From: Prevotella sp. | Lineage (GTDB): Bacteria; Bacteroidota; Bacteroidia; Bacteroidales; Bacteroidaceae | Direction of reading: 5' to 3' | Assembly: GCA_017545045.1 (NCBI GenBank) | Contig: JAFYDA010000051.1 | Span: 1 to 64,000, forward strand | Length of the DNA: 64,000 nucleotides | Notes under the pieces: model-generated | Told to the model about the DNA's origin: nothing | Databases searched by the model: none | The model's input: the letters and a program-made list of their open reading frames with translations, nothing else | Program-made: the position numbers and the translations under genes | In this document: in pieces, positions 41,126-50,234 of the stretch | Numbering within the stretch: the first letter of the stretch is position 1 | How the letters are laid out: each line of letters begins with the position of its first letter

Positions 41126-43900
41126 ATGATTACAAAAAGACAAATCCTTTCATTGGTCTTTTCAGCATTCGCATCACTTGCTACTTACGCGCAAGATACC
41201 GAACTGCCTGCATTGCATGTAGACGGCAAATGGCTGGCGAACCCCGAAGGCGATCACGTGGTGCTCCATGGTGTCATGGACACGCCAAACATGTATTTCA
41301 ACGGCTGGCGCTGGGGCTCTCCCTGGACTGGTACTAACTACGACAACAGTGGTGCCGAAAAGTGCCTTAACTATTTTGAGAAAATCTTCGCTGGCCTTGA
41401 GAAGGCCAACTGCGACGTATTCCGCCTGCACCTGGATCCCGCCTGGACGAACGATCCGAGCGACGGCTACACTTACGAAGGTGCCAATGACCAGCCAGAA
41501 GATGCCAAGGAGGAGGCCGACATCAAGAAGTTCAACCCCGATCGTCTGACGTCATTCCTCTCCAAGCTCTACATTCCACTCATGAAGAAAGCCATGAACC
41601 ACGGCTTATACGTCGTAGTGCGCCCGCCGGGTGTCTGCCCTCAAAACCTGAAGGTAGGCGACTACTACCAGCAGTACCTGACGACCGTCTGGGACATTGT
41701 GTCGAAAGACGAGACCATCCAGACACACGCTGGGCAAATCAGTCTTGAGCTGGCCAACGAGCCTGTCAAACTGAAAGACAAGAACGGCAACGACAATACG
41801 TCAGCCCTGCACGACTACTTCCAGCCTATTGTCGACAAGATCCGCGACAACGGCTTCACGGGCATCATCTGGATTCCCGGCACAGGATGGCAGTCGAACT
41901 ACACCAGCTACAAGACCAAGCCCATCACGGGCGACAACATCGGCTATGCCGTTCACGACTACACCGGCTGGTATGGCTGTAGCGACGACAACCCCGACCC
42001 CCTGAACAAGATCAATACCTTCCACAATCAGGTGCCTGTGGTCGACACCAACCCCATCATCATCACCGAGGTAGACTGGAGCCCGGAGAATCCTGATGCT
42101 GAAGGCCACTACGATGAGCACGGTAATTGGGTGTTACCCAACTACGGCACATGGTCCACTGGTTCCACCTCCAAGTGGGGCAAAGCCTATAAAGCCATGC
42201 TCGACCACTTCGGCAACATCTCCATGACCCTCTCCGGCACCGGATGCCTCATTGACGTCGACGAGCTTATTAATAATAATAAGGTGACGCCCGCCTTTGG
42301 CGGACTGGAGGAAGCCTGCGGCAAGGCCTGCATGGACTGGTACGCACAATACAAGGGTCTTTCGGTCATTGAAGGCTTTGGCGAGGAGATTACGTCTCTT
42401 GACTACATCACTGCCGGCAACCGCTTCTTGATAGGCGACGGCACCAACGCGCTGTACTTCGAGGTTTCGCAGAACGCGCTGAGTACACCCGTCACGGAGT
42501 TGCCGCTCGATTTTTACTACTATTATACGCTCACGAAGATCAACGGCTACGACAACGTTTATGCCGTCAATATCACCGACAAGTTTGGAACGCCGTTCCC
42601 TGCACCCTACAGTCTGGGCAGCAACCTGAATGCATCGATATACAACATCGTCTTCTCAGGTAGCGCCAAGGCCGACAAATACGGCACTGACGGTCAGAAC
42701 TACGGCATCTGGCAGATTACCTACACCGATGACAAAGGCTTCGCATTCCGTAACATAGGTACAGACAAGTACATGAGCATGACGGACCTCAGCGACGAAG
42801 CCGTCTACATGAGACTCTACAAAGGCGTGAAGATGGCTGGCGAGGAGAGCGCCGACGATCAGATTTTTGCCCTTTCGAAGGCCAAAGGCTACGATGCAGC
42901 CACGGGCATGATGACGGGCGGCTGGGTCTTCGACGACCCTGTTGACATCAGTCGCTGGGACTACCTCATGATCATGACTTCTGTCACAGCAGCCGATGAA
43001 AGCCATAGCATCGTTATTACCGATGCCAACGGTAAGACGGTTCGCGGTGAAGACTATAAGGGCAGCGAAGCCGGAACAGGCGGCAACTTATGGTTCGACT
43101 ACTGGAACAACCAGAACGCCATCCGTATTGACATCAATTACCTGAAGGACAATTTAGGCGTCGATGTGACGCACATCAAGGCACTTGAGTTCAAGGGCTG
43201 GGGCGACAGCTATGCCTCCGTTGGCGTGTCGACGGTCTACCTTACCCGCTACAATAACGCGAAGGTTAAGGGCGGCTACGCCACTGGCGACATCGTTCGC
43301 GAGTATGCAGCCCCGGGCCGTTTAGGCACCATCTGCCTACCCTACAAGGCTGCCGTGGCCGGCGCCAAGGTCTACAGCGTCGCCTGCACCGTGGATGGCG
43401 GTATTGGTCTCCAGCCCGTTGATGGCCTGCTTGAGGCCGGCAAACCCTACTTCTATATGGCTGTCGACAAGATCGGCAAGAACAACGAAGCCGAAGTATG
43501 CAACGTCAACTTCTTCCGTGCCGACCTCGAAGACTACGATGTCGTTGTGCCTATTGAGAGTAATGGTCTCATCGGCACCTTCATCGACACGACAGCCCCC
43601 CAGGGCGACGACATCTACGTGCTGAACAACAATAAGCTCTACTACACCACAGGCGCCAGCGTCAACGTGGCTGCCGGCAAGGCTTATTTAGACATGTCGA
43701 AGGTCAAGAACGTTGCCGAGGCCCGCATCACGCTCGGTATCGACGAAGCCACAGGAATTCACCAAGTTGAAAATGGAGCATTGAGAGTTGGAAACGGGAC
43801 TTCTACAGCAGCGCATTATTTCAACCTTCAAGGCCAGCGCGTGACTCAACCTGCTAAGGGTATTTATATTGTGAACGGAAAGAAAATAGTTAAACATTGA
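41126..43900 (+). CDS. Secreted GH5-family glycoside hydrolase with C-terminal tail
   Basis: A 924-residue secreted enzyme: signal peptide (to about 22, SLATYAQ), a GH5-like (beta/alpha)8 domain (about 35-410) with acid/base Glu212 in SLELANEPVK and nucleophile Glu315 in IIITEVDWSPE, then a region of about 500 residues with beta-sandwich-like character (LIGDGTNALYFEV, YSLGSNLNASIYN, GGNLWFDYWNNQNAIR) that probably binds carbohydrate. The last 26 residues are FNLQGQRV...GIYIVNGKKIVKH, the tail shared with three other enzymes here. It should hydrolyse a beta-1,4-linked glucan, mannan or xylan; the subfamily cannot be told. Confidence 0.85.
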   Translation: MITKRQILSLVFSAFASLATYAQDTELPALHVDGKWLANPEGDHVVLHGVMDTPNMYFNGWRWGSPWTGTNYDNSGAEKCLNYFEKIFAGLEKANCDVFRLHLDPAWTNDPSDGYTYEGANDQPEDAKEEADIKKFNPDRLTSFLSKLYIPLMKKAMNHGLYVVVRPPGVCPQNLKVGDYYQQYLTTVWDIVSKDETIQTHAGQISLELANEPVKLKDKNGNDNTSALHDYFQPIVDKIRDNGFTGIIWIPGTGWQSNYTSYKTKPITGDNIGYAVHDYTGWYGCSDDNPDPLNKINTFHNQVPVVDTNPIIITEVDWSPENPDAEGHYDEHGNWVLPNYGTWSTGSTSKWGKAYKAMLDHFGNISMTLSGTGCLIDVDELINNNKVTPAFGGLEEACGKACMDWYAQYKGLSVIEGFGEEITSLDYITAGNRFLIGDGTNALYFEVSQNALSTPVTELPLDFYYYYTLTKINGYDNVYAVNITDKFGTPFPAPYSLGSNLNASIYNIVFSGSAKADKYGTDGQNYGIWQITYTDDKGFAFRNIGTDKYMSMTDLSDEAVYMRLYKGVKMAGEESADDQIFALSKAKGYDAATGMMTGGWVFDDPVDISRWDYLMIMTSVTAADESHSIVITDANGKTVRGEDYKGSEAGTGGNLWFDYWNNQNAIRIDINYLKDNLGVDVTHIKALEFKGWGDSYASVGVSTVYLTRYNNAKVKGGYATGDIVREYAAPGRLGTICLPYKAAVAGAKVYSVACTVDGGIGLQPVDGLLEAGKPYFYMAVDKIGKNNEAEVCNVNFFRADLEDYDVVVPIESNGLIGTFIDTTAPQGDDIYVLNNNKLYYTTGASVNVAAGKAYLDMSKVKNVAEARITLGIDEATGIHQVENGALRVGNGTSTAAHYFNLQGQRVTQPAKGIYIVNGKKIVKH

Positions 43901-43911
43901 TTCACACAGTT

Positions 43912-44097
43912 ATGAAAAAGACATATATTGCACCTCAGGCAGACGAGCTACTGATAGAAGAGAACGACATAATCTGTACGTCAGTATTTACCGACGGCAG
44001 TGCCTTGGATTCAAGCATTGAGGACGCGGACAGCCGCATCTTAGACATCATCAAGGGGGATTTCGGCCCCTCCACGTCATTCAATTTCTTTGAATAG
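43912..44097 (+). CDS. Small conserved-type peptide (MKKTYIAPQ...), function unknown
   Basis: A 61-residue polypeptide starting MKKTYIAPQADELLIEEN and ending in an acidic and then aromatic segment (GPSTSFNFFE). Short proteins with the same MKKTYxxP opening followed by an amphipathic stretch and a hydrophobic patch are frequent in Prevotella and Bacteroides genomes, and none has a known function. There is no signal peptide or enzyme motif. It follows the GH5 gene after 11 bases, and the frame also opens at 43897, but ATG at 43912 fits the family opening. It is followed by a hairpin. Confidence 0.65.
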   Translation: MKKTYIAPQADELLIEENDIICTSVFTDGSALDSSIEDADSRILDIIKGDFGPSTSFNFFE

Positions 44098-44102
44098 AAC
44101 AT

Positions 44103-44134
44103 GAAGAGTGAAGATTTTCCGTTCTTCACTCTTC
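44103..44134. terminator. Perfect 12-bp hairpin between convergent genes
   Basis: GAAGAGTGAAGA (44103-44114), loop TTTTCCGT, TCTTCACTCTTC (44123-44134). It lies between the stop of the small peptide gene and the convergent mnmA stop, so it may end transcripts from both sides. No long T-run follows. Arms are built from the TCTTCAC unit seen at 36991. Confidence 0.6.
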
Positions 44135-44151
44135 ACTTCATACTCATCGCT

Positions 44152-45369
44152 TTAAACCGTAATCTCGCCACTGCCGTAACAACGGTGGTGGCGAGCGTCG
44201 TATATGACGCAGAACTGGCCGGGCGCCACACCGTGGATGGGCCGTTCGGCATGCACCATGTAGCGGCCGTCGCCCTGCGGCACCAGGCGGGCGGGCAGGT
44301 ATTCGGGCGTATGGCGTATCTTGATGGTCACGTCAACACCCAGGGCTTGCTGGTCTTCAGTCACGTCAACGCCCTGGGCTTGTTGGTCTTCAGTCACGTC
44401 GGCTTCAGGCAACACGCCGTTGATGCTGTGGAAATCGTGTATCGGGAAGTCTTGCTTGTAGGCCGTGGCGGGGTCGTAGCCGTGGCTGACGTAAAGCACG
44501 TTCTGCGCCACGTCCTTCTTCACCACGAACCAAGGTCCTCCGCTGAAGCCCATGCCCTTACGCTGGCCGACGGTGTGGAACCACAGTCCGCGGTGCTCCC
44601 CTATTCTGCGCCCCGTCTCCAGTTCAATGACGTCGCCGGGCTGCTCGCCTAAGTAGCGGCGTATATAGTCGTTGTAATTGATCTTCCCCAGGAAGCAGAT
44701 GCCCTGCGAGTCCTTGCGCCGCGCACTCGCCAAGTGCTCACGCTCGGCTATCTGGCGCACCTCGTCCTTCATATAGTGACCTATCGGGAAAATAGCTTTC
44801 TGCAGCTGCCAGTCGTATATCTGCGCCAGGAAATCCGTCTGGTCCTTCACGGGGTCCGGACTGGTGGTAAGCCATTTCAACTGACGATTTACAATTTCCT
44901 CAGCATTGTCCATTGTGCATTGTGCATTATGCATTGTGCATTGTGACGCATTGTGCATTGAAAGTTCCGTCTGCGCATAGTGCCCGGTAGCTATGAGGTC
45001 GTAGTCGTGTCCGCGCTTCTGGTGGAAGGCACCGAACTTGATGAGGCGGTTGCACATCACGTCGGGGTTAGGCGTCATTCCTGCGCGTACCTTATTTATA
45101 GTATAGCGCGTCACCTCGTCCCAGTATTCCTTGTGGCAGTCCACCACCTCCAGTCGGCAGCCGTACTTCGCTGCCACCGCCGTCGCCATCTCCATGTCTT
45201 CCTCGCTGGAGCAGTCCCACTCCTCCTCCTCTTCTGGTCCTATCTTGATATAGAAGCAGTCGGGATGCAGTCCCTGTCGCACCAGCTCATACACCACCAC
45301 ACTGCTGTCGACACCTCCCGACAGCAGCACCGCTATTCGTTTCCCTTCCAATTCGTCTGTTTTCAACAT
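44152..45369 (-). CDS. mnmA: tRNA-uridine 2-sulfurtransferase
   Basis: About 405 residues. The PP-loop SGGVDSS is at 17-23, with catalytic Cys106 (PNPDVMCNR) and Cys225 (SQGICFLGK), and RHTPEY-type beta-barrel sequence follows. MnmA thiolates U34 of tRNA Glu, Lys and Gln. Two insertions are odd: residues 138-155 read MHNASQCTMHNAQ, coming from a CACAATGCA repeat, and residues 324-345 are two copies of DVTEDQQA[QL]GV from a 33-base tandem duplication. Both lie in variable loops. The frame extends to 45390, but that would start within the promoter motif; ATG at 45369 is preferred. Confidence 0.92.
   Translation of the reverse strand: MLKTDELEGKRIAVLLSGGVDSSVVVYELVRQGLHPDCFYIKIGPEEEEEWDCSSEEDMEMATAVAAKYGCRLEVVDCHKEYWDEVTRYTINKVRAGMTPNPDVMCNRLIKFGAFHQKRGHDYDLIATGHYAQTELSMHNASQCTMHNAQCTMDNAEEIVNRQLKWLTTSPDPVKDQTDFLAQIYDWQLQKAIFPIGHYMKDEVRQIAEREHLASARRKDSQGICFLGKINYNDYIRRYLGEQPGDVIELETGRRIGEHRGLWFHTVGQRKGMGFSGGPWFVVKKDVAQNVLYVSHGYDPATAYKQDFPIHDFHSINGVLPEADVTEDQQAQGVDVTEDQQALGVDVTIKIRHTPEYLPARLVPQGDGRYMVHAERPIHGVAPGQFCVIYDARHHRCYGSGEITV
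44335..44400. repeat. Tandem duplication of 33 bases within mnmA
   Basis: Units 44335-44367 and 44368-44400 match at 30 of 33 positions and keep the frame, giving DVTEDQQAQGV and DVTEDQQALGV on the minus strand. Divergence of 3 of 33 shows the event is not brand new. Confidence 0.85.
44904..44959. repeat. Degenerate CACAATGCA repeats within mnmA
   Basis: About five degenerate units of ATTGTGCAT on the plus strand (CACAATGCA on the coding strand), translated as MHNASQCTMHNAQCTMDNA. The same unit occurs inside the GH2 gene at 59101-59133. Confidence 0.85.
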
Positions 45370-45387
45370 ACATCGCATATTTTGCTG

Positions 45388-45395
45388 CAAAGTTA
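45388..45395 (-). promoter_or_regulatory. Bacteroidota -7 promoter motif for mnmA
   Basis: Minus-strand TAACTTTG lies 18 bases before the mnmA ATG at 45369. It overlaps the alternative upstream start at 45390, which excludes that start. Confidence 0.6.
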
Positions 45396-45487
45396 CAGCA
45401 AAAAACTGACAAACCGACTCTTTTTCCTTTCTTTTTATTATTACGTAATAATGAAATCATTTGGGACGCACAATATGGCATTTTCAC

Positions 45488-45542
45488 GCGGAGGCTCCCT
45501 GTGATTCTGGGGAGGCTCCGCAGAATCACAGGGAGCCTCCGC
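45488..45542. repeat. Palindromic repeat element, copy B (22-bp perfect inverted repeat)
   Basis: The 22 bases 45488-45509 (starting GCGGAGGCTCC, ending GTGATTCTG) are the exact reverse complement of 45521-45542, with an 11-base loop. A third related unit (GGGGAGCCTCCCTG) follows at 45551-45564. The stretch 45511-45534 matches 19203-19226 at 22 of 24 positions. It sits between the end of the first GH95 gene and the mnmA promoter. Confidence 0.88.
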
Positions 45543-45620
45543 AGAAATCTGGGGAGCCTCCCTGTAAAATAGCGAATTAAAATCCTTTTGTGCGATGAAA
45601 GAAATTCGAATAATTGGAAG

Positions 45621-48128
45621 CTACATGGCAGCAAACTGGTAAGTCTGGCCCGGAAGCGTTTCCACATCGTATTCGTAAACCTTTTGCAGCGACAGCGGCT
45701 GGAAGCCGGACAGCTCCTTGGAGCGTAACGGTTCGCGAATGGCAGCAGGCGCGAAGAGCGGATTAGGACAGTTGCCGGCGGCCTCTTTCATGACGACGCC
45801 CTTAGGGGCCTTGGTCAGGCGTAGGGGGACGTAGGAACGCAGGCGCAGCGTACCACCAATGGTGGAGCGGACGTTCGCGGAACGAAGTTTCCCTTCGTTC
45901 CATGCCTCGTCGACGATAAATCCGCCACGAGCCCGCAGTCCCTTCACATCGCCCTTCGTCCAGTCGTCGGGCAGGGCGGGCAGCAGCTGGACTGCTCCGT
46001 CGTGGCTCTGTACAAGCATCTCGCAGATACCGGCGGAGACGCCGAAGTTACCGTCAATCTGGAACGGCGGGTGAGCATCGAACAAGTTGGGATAGGTGCG
46101 GCCGTTAGGATGCTGACGGGCAGCACGGTCGTCGGGCAGCAGGTGGAGCATGTTCTTGATAATCAGGAAGGCGTGGTTGCCGTCGAGCATGCGTGCCCAG
46201 AAGTTGGTTTTCCATCCGAGGCTCCAGCCCGTGGCCATGTCGCCACGCTGGTTCAGCGTGTTGGCGGCGGCGGTGAAGAGGTCGGGGTGGCTGTAGGGCG
46301 AAATCTGGTTCGAGGGATAGAGGCCGTAGAGGTGCGAGATATGGCGGTGCTCGTCCTTCGGGTCGTCAGCATCGATCATCCATTCCTGGAGCTGCCCATA
46401 GCGGCCTATCTGCATAGGGGGCAGGTTGGAAATGGCGAACTTAAGGCGAGCGACGTAGGCAGCGTCCTGTCCTAATGCCTCGGCGGCAGCCACGGTCTGC
46501 GACAGCACGTCGAAGGCAATCTGGTTGTCCATCGTGGAGCCTGCGCAGACGTTCGTACCCTTGCCACGCGGGCCGTGCTCGGGCGACACCGTGGGAACGG
46601 TCATGAGCCAGCCGGCGGCCTGCTTGATCTCGCCGGCAGCAGGATACACCTGCATGAAGTCCAGCAGGAAGTCGGCAGCCCCCTTCATCACGGGATAATA
46701 CTTTGCCAGGAAGTCCTTGTCGCCAGTGTAGAGATAATGCTGCCACAGGTGGGTGGTCAGCCAGGCACCGCCTGTGGGGAACATGCCCCAGGGCGTGCCG
46801 TCAATAGGACCTGCGACGCGCCAGAGGTCAGTATTGTGATGAGCCACCCAGCCGCGGCAGCCGTACATCTGCTTAGCCGTAACGGCACCCGTCTCGCTGA
46901 GGTCGCGAATCATCGAGAAGAGCGGCTCCTGCGTCTCAGCCAAATTGCCAATCAGGGCGGGCCAGTAGTTCATCTCGGCATTGATGTTGATGGTGTACTT
47001 CGAGTCCCACGGGGCGTTCATCTTGTCGTTCCAGACACCTTGCAGGTTGGCGGCCTGACCGCCGGGCTGTGAGGACGAGATAAGCAGGTAACGGCCGTAC
47101 TGCATCATCAGCGCCACCATGTCGAGGTCGGTGGCATCTTTCTCGAAGGCGGCCACGCGCTGGTCGGTCTCCAAGCCGGAGTTCACAGACTTCGGCAAAG
47201 TCAACGACACGCGGTTGTACTGCTCCTGGTATTTCTTGACGTGGTCGGCCAGCAGCTTCTTGTAGGGCTTGTACTTCACACTGGCCATCGTCTCGTTGTT
47301 CTTCTTCACGGGGTTGCCGCTGACGTCGTGGTAGTTCACGAAGTTGGTGGCGGCAGTGATGTAGAGGGTGGCGGTAGTGGCATCGTCGACACTCAGCTTA
47401 TCAGCGCCACGCTCCACCTCGCCGTCGGTCTCTACCAGCACGCGGCACTCAGCCTTCAGTCCGGCCTTAACACCTTCCTGCTCCACGCCGTCGACCACGG
47501 CTGCCAGCTCATTCACAGGGCCGTTTATTCCCTCATGGGATGAGACAGTAAAGACTTTCTTCTGCAGCTGACTGTCGAAATTGACATCGAACTCCAGCTC
47601 GCCTTTCTTGCTGGCTTTCAGGTAGACGATAATGACATTGTCGGCCTGCGAGGCAAAGACGGTGCGCTCATATTTCACACCTTTATATATATAAGAGGTG
47701 GTGGCGGTGGCATCGCCGAGGTTCAGCGCCCGCTCATACTTCGTCACGTCCTTGTGATCCAGCTTCAGCTTCAGACTGCCGAGAGGCAGGAAGCGCATGC
47801 CGTGAGGTCCCTTGACGAAGTGCTGGTCTATGAGCTTCGTAGCCTCGCCTTCCTTGCCTTGGAAGATCAGGCTACGCACCTCGGACAGCACATCCAGCGA
47901 CTCCGACGAGTTGTTGTTATGGGGTTGTCCGCTCCAGAAGGTCTCTTCATTCAGCTGGATTTCCTCCACGTCGGTGCCGCCATAGACCATGGCGCCTAAC
48001 GACGAATTACCTACAGGCAAAGCCTCCAGCCAGTGGCTGGCAGGCTTGGCGTACCACATACGGTGTGGTTGCGAAAAAACCGTCACCACCATGGTGACGG
48101 TTATTAATGTCATTATCAACTTCTTCAT
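45621..48128 (-). CDS. GH95-family glycoside hydrolase (alpha-L-fucosidase type), copy 1
   Basis: An 835-residue GH95 enzyme: signal peptide (1-19, TVFSQ), an N-terminal beta-sandwich opening [18 protein letters not shown] and [14 protein letters not shown], then an (alpha/alpha)6 barrel with [37 protein letters not shown] (the SPE Glu is the family's acid) and [12 protein letters not shown]95 contains alpha-1,2-L-fucosidases and alpha-L-galactosidases, so terminal L-fucose or L-galactose on xyloglucan, pectin or host glycans is the likely target. No C-terminal tail of the kind found on copy 2. It is 26 bases downstream of the LruC lipoprotein gene. Confidence 0.9.
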   Translation of the reverse strand: MKKLIMTLITVTMVVTVFSQPHRMWYAKPASHWLEALPVGNSSLGAMVYGGTDVEEIQLNEETFWSGQPHNNNSSESLDVLSEVRSLIFQGKEGEATKLIDQHFVKGPHGMRFLPLGSLKLKLDHKDVTKYERALNLGDATATTSYIYKGVKYERTVFASQADNVIIVYLKASKKGELEFDVNFDSQLQKKVFTVSSHEGINGPVNELAAVVDGVEQEGVKAGLKAECRVLVETDGEVERGADKLSVDDATTATLYITAATNFVNYHDVSGNPVKKNNETMASVKYKPYKKLLADHVKKYQEQYNRVSLTLPKSVNSGLETDQRVAAFEKDATDLDMVALMMQYGRYLLISSSQPGGQAANLQGVWNDKMNAPWDSKYTININAEMNYWPALIGNLAETQEPLFSMIRDLSETGAVTAKQMYGCRGWVAHHNTDLWRVAGPIDGTPWGMFPTGGAWLTTHLWQHYLYTGDKDFLAKYYPVMKGAADFLLDFMQVYPAAGEIKQAAGWLMTVPTVSPEHGPRGKGTNVCAGSTMDNQIAFDVLSQTVAAAEALGQDAAYVARLKFAISNLPPMQIGRYGQLQEWMIDADDPKDEHRHISHLYGLYPSNQISPYSHPDLFTAAANTLNQRGDMATGWSLGWKTNFWARMLDGNHAFLIIKNMLHLLPDDRAARQHPNGRTYPNLFDAHPPFQIDGNFGVSAGICEMLVQSHDGAVQLLPALPDDWTKGDVKGLRARGGFIVDEAWNEGKLRSANVRSTIGGTLRLRSYVPLRLTKAPKGVVMKEAAGNCPNPLFAPAAIREPLRSKELSGFQPLSLQKVYEYDVETLPGQTYQFAAM

Positions 48129-48154
48129 ATATAAAAAGAAATCAGATACAATTC

Positions 48155-50038
48155 TTATTCATGTGTGTAAACCTTACCGGAAACACCGTTAGCAATGCTG
48201 TACCACAATGTAGAGGTGATGGGGTTCTCTCCCCAGTTGTTGAACTGCGGGTAGGCATTCTTGATGCAGGTGTGCTCTGTGGGATACAGGAAGTTGTTAG
48301 GAATCATGATGCCATGAGGATCCTCACCCTTCTCCGACAGATGGACCGTGCGCTTCGTGGTCTTGTCGTAGATATAGGGAAGCGAGGCGCTATCAAGGAA
48401 GCTAAACGACTTGGCGACTTTCTTGGTCACAGTGATAGGCGCGATATATTCAGCACCATTCTCGGTGTTAATGAACACTCCAGGAGCCTTACCGAAGAGA
48501 GCGTGTACCTCCGCATCGTCGGTGATGACACCACTGTTGATGTTGCGAACACACAGTTCGTCATGTGCGCCACAGGCGATGAGAGAGTATTCCACGGTGG
48601 TCTCATTCTTTCTGACGGCCTTGATAACCACGTCGTTCATGTCGTAGTCGCCCAACTCGGCATCCTCGAAGCAGAAGGTGTAGACCTCGTAATCAGGATC
48701 GGGGATGGGAATGATTCCCTCGATACCACCTTCCACATCCAAAATGACGTCGTTGAAGTCGGCATCAGTGCCAGACTCCCAGCAGAGCAGCAGACGATCC
48801 TCGAATGTAAGCCAAGCAGCACGGGGACCATCAACTGCCATTTCTCCTTTAGACCATGAAACAGAACTCTTGAAATTGCATTTGTCATAGCTGTTAATAC
48901 TATTGTTCAGACGTCCGTCACCATAGAGCTCGCCTTGCTTCTTGCCACCTTCAGTGGTACTCTTTGCACGAACCATGAAGCCAATCTTATAGCCCTTGGG
49001 GAAGGAATAGCTACCCGTAGTTCCGATAGAGGGAATGCCATCACCGAAATACATCAGGGCGTAAGAGCCATGCTTGCCAATGGTGTTGTCTTCCTTCACG
49101 CCGAAGCACTCGTTGAACGCAATAGCCTTGTACTTAGGCAGTGCCTCCAGGAATGCCACGGGATCGGCGGCTGCATTCAAGTCCTCCTCCTTGAAATAAT
49201 AATAGTAAAGGTCGGAATTGTAAACCTCGTTACCATACTTCTCGGCACAGTCGCACTTGTAGATCGGGGTAATGATGATAGGCTCGTCGCCAGTGGTGAT
49301 GGGATACACCTTGTCATTGTAATAGCTGCTGGCCTTCACCTTCGGCAGATTGTTGTAACTTTTTCCATTGGGGAAATAGGAAAGGACGAAGTCGCGGAAC
49401 AGCTGCTTGTACTCATCAGAATAATCGGGAGAGGACATTTTCTGAGCTGTATAGTCGCTCAACTCATAGAGCAACTCACCCTCAATCCAGTTGCGCTGGC
49501 TGGCGAAAGACTCCACCGTTTTGCCAATAACGATTTCACCCGAAGGCAGGGTATAGCCCGTAGACAATGCCCTGGTCGTTCTGGCAGAAGCAGGACCGTC
49601 GAAAGCCACTGAGTTGCCGGAAACTTTTCTGACGAAATAGCCCTTGTCGGTTACGAAAGCCACGTACAAGCCGAGGTTGTCTTTAGGAGCATCATACTTC
49701 AGCTTGACGCTGGACTGACCATTGGTCTCCACTTCATTCAGCACACTCATTGAGTTGGGTGTCACATCATAAGAACTGTCCTCACTCACATCACGGACGC
49801 TCACCATCAGCTGCACCTTCTTGACAGAGGAATTAGCCTGAATGGTCAGCTCACCAGAAATGGTGGAACACCAGTCGTGGTTCGGGTCGAAAGTGACACC
49901 AAACACCTTTTCAACATTTTCCTGAATGGCCTGCTTATTAGACTGAGGCTCTACAGGACCCTCATAAGCATCAAAGCCTTTGGAACAACTTGCAAAAATC
50001 ATCAGACAAGCGATGATATAAAATACATTCTTTTTCAT
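48155..50038 (-). CDS. LruC-domain lipoprotein
   Basis: A 627-residue lipoprotein: lipobox MIFASC (Cys about residue 18), an N-terminal part with [13 protein letters not shown], then a central part ending [17 protein letters not shown], of the DUF4114 type, and the LruC domain [18 protein letters not shown]...[12 protein letters not shown] at the C-terminus (about 460-627). These Asp/Asn-rich motifs look calcium-binding. LruC proteins are surface-exposed in Leptospira and common in Bacteroidota with unknown roles. Its placement before a GH95 gene on the same strand suggests an outer-membrane or surface role in glycan capture, but that is inference. Confidence 0.8.
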   Translation of the reverse strand: MKKNVFYIIACLMIFASCSKGFDAYEGPVEPQSNKQAIQENVEKVFGVTFDPNHDWCSTISGELTIQANSSVKKVQLMVSVRDVSEDSSYDVTPNSMSVLNEVETNGQSSVKLKYDAPKDNLGLYVAFVTDKGYFVRKVSGNSVAFDGPASARTTRALSTGYTLPSGEIVIGKTVESFASQRNWIEGELLYELSDYTAQKMSSPDYSDEYKQLFRDFVLSYFPNGKSYNNLPKVKASSYYNDKVYPITTGDEPIIITPIYKCDCAEKYGNEVYNSDLYYYYFKEEDLNAAADPVAFLEALPKYKAIAFNECFGVKEDNTIGKHGSYALMYFGDGIPSIGTTGSYSFPKGYKIGFMVRAKSTTEGGKKQGELYGDGRLNNSINSYDKCNFKSSVSWSKGEMAVDGPRAAWLTFEDRLLLCWESGTDADFNDVILDVEGGIEGIIPIPDPDYEVYTFCFEDAELGDYDMNDVVIKAVRKNETTVEYSLIACGAHDELCVRNINSGVITDDAEVHALFGKAPGVFINTENGAEYIAPITVTKKVAKSFSFLDSASLPYIYDKTTKRTVHLSEKGEDPHGIMIPNNFLYPTEHTCIKNAYPQFNNWGENPITSTLWYSIANGVSGKVYTHE

Positions 50039-50100
50039 TCTTCCAAAAATTTTGTTGGTTTTACAGTTTTTGTATTTCCCTTATAATTGATATTCGTTTG

Positions 50101-50108
50101 CAAATATA
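50101..50108 (-). promoter_or_regulatory. Bacteroidota -7 promoter motif for the LruC-GH95 unit
   Basis: Minus-strand TATATTTG lies 62 bases before the LruC ATG, giving a leader of about 55 bases. It is divergent from the GH43 promoter about 95 bases away. Confidence 0.6.
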
Positions 50109-50201
50109 GTAATAATTATTAAATTAGCGCAGAAAAAACAAAAAAAATGGACTTAGAGGCTGTTTTTTTTGATACAATTCGTCCTTTTTATGAAAAATTC
50201 A

Positions 50202-50209
50202 TAACTTTG
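50202..50209 (+). promoter_or_regulatory. Bacteroidota -7 promoter motif for the GH43-CE-GH95-CE1 unit
   Basis: TAACTTTG lies 25 bases before the GH43 ATG. The divergent spacing with the LruC promoter leaves a shared region of about 90 AT-rich bases in which a common regulator could act. Confidence 0.6.
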
Positions 50210-50234
50210 CAACAAATTTCTATTTCATTTTATT

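Noticed and set aside
44904..44959. CACAATGCA repeats as regulatory or CRISPR-like sequence
   Set aside because: They are inside mnmA and in frame, with no spacers and no cas genes.
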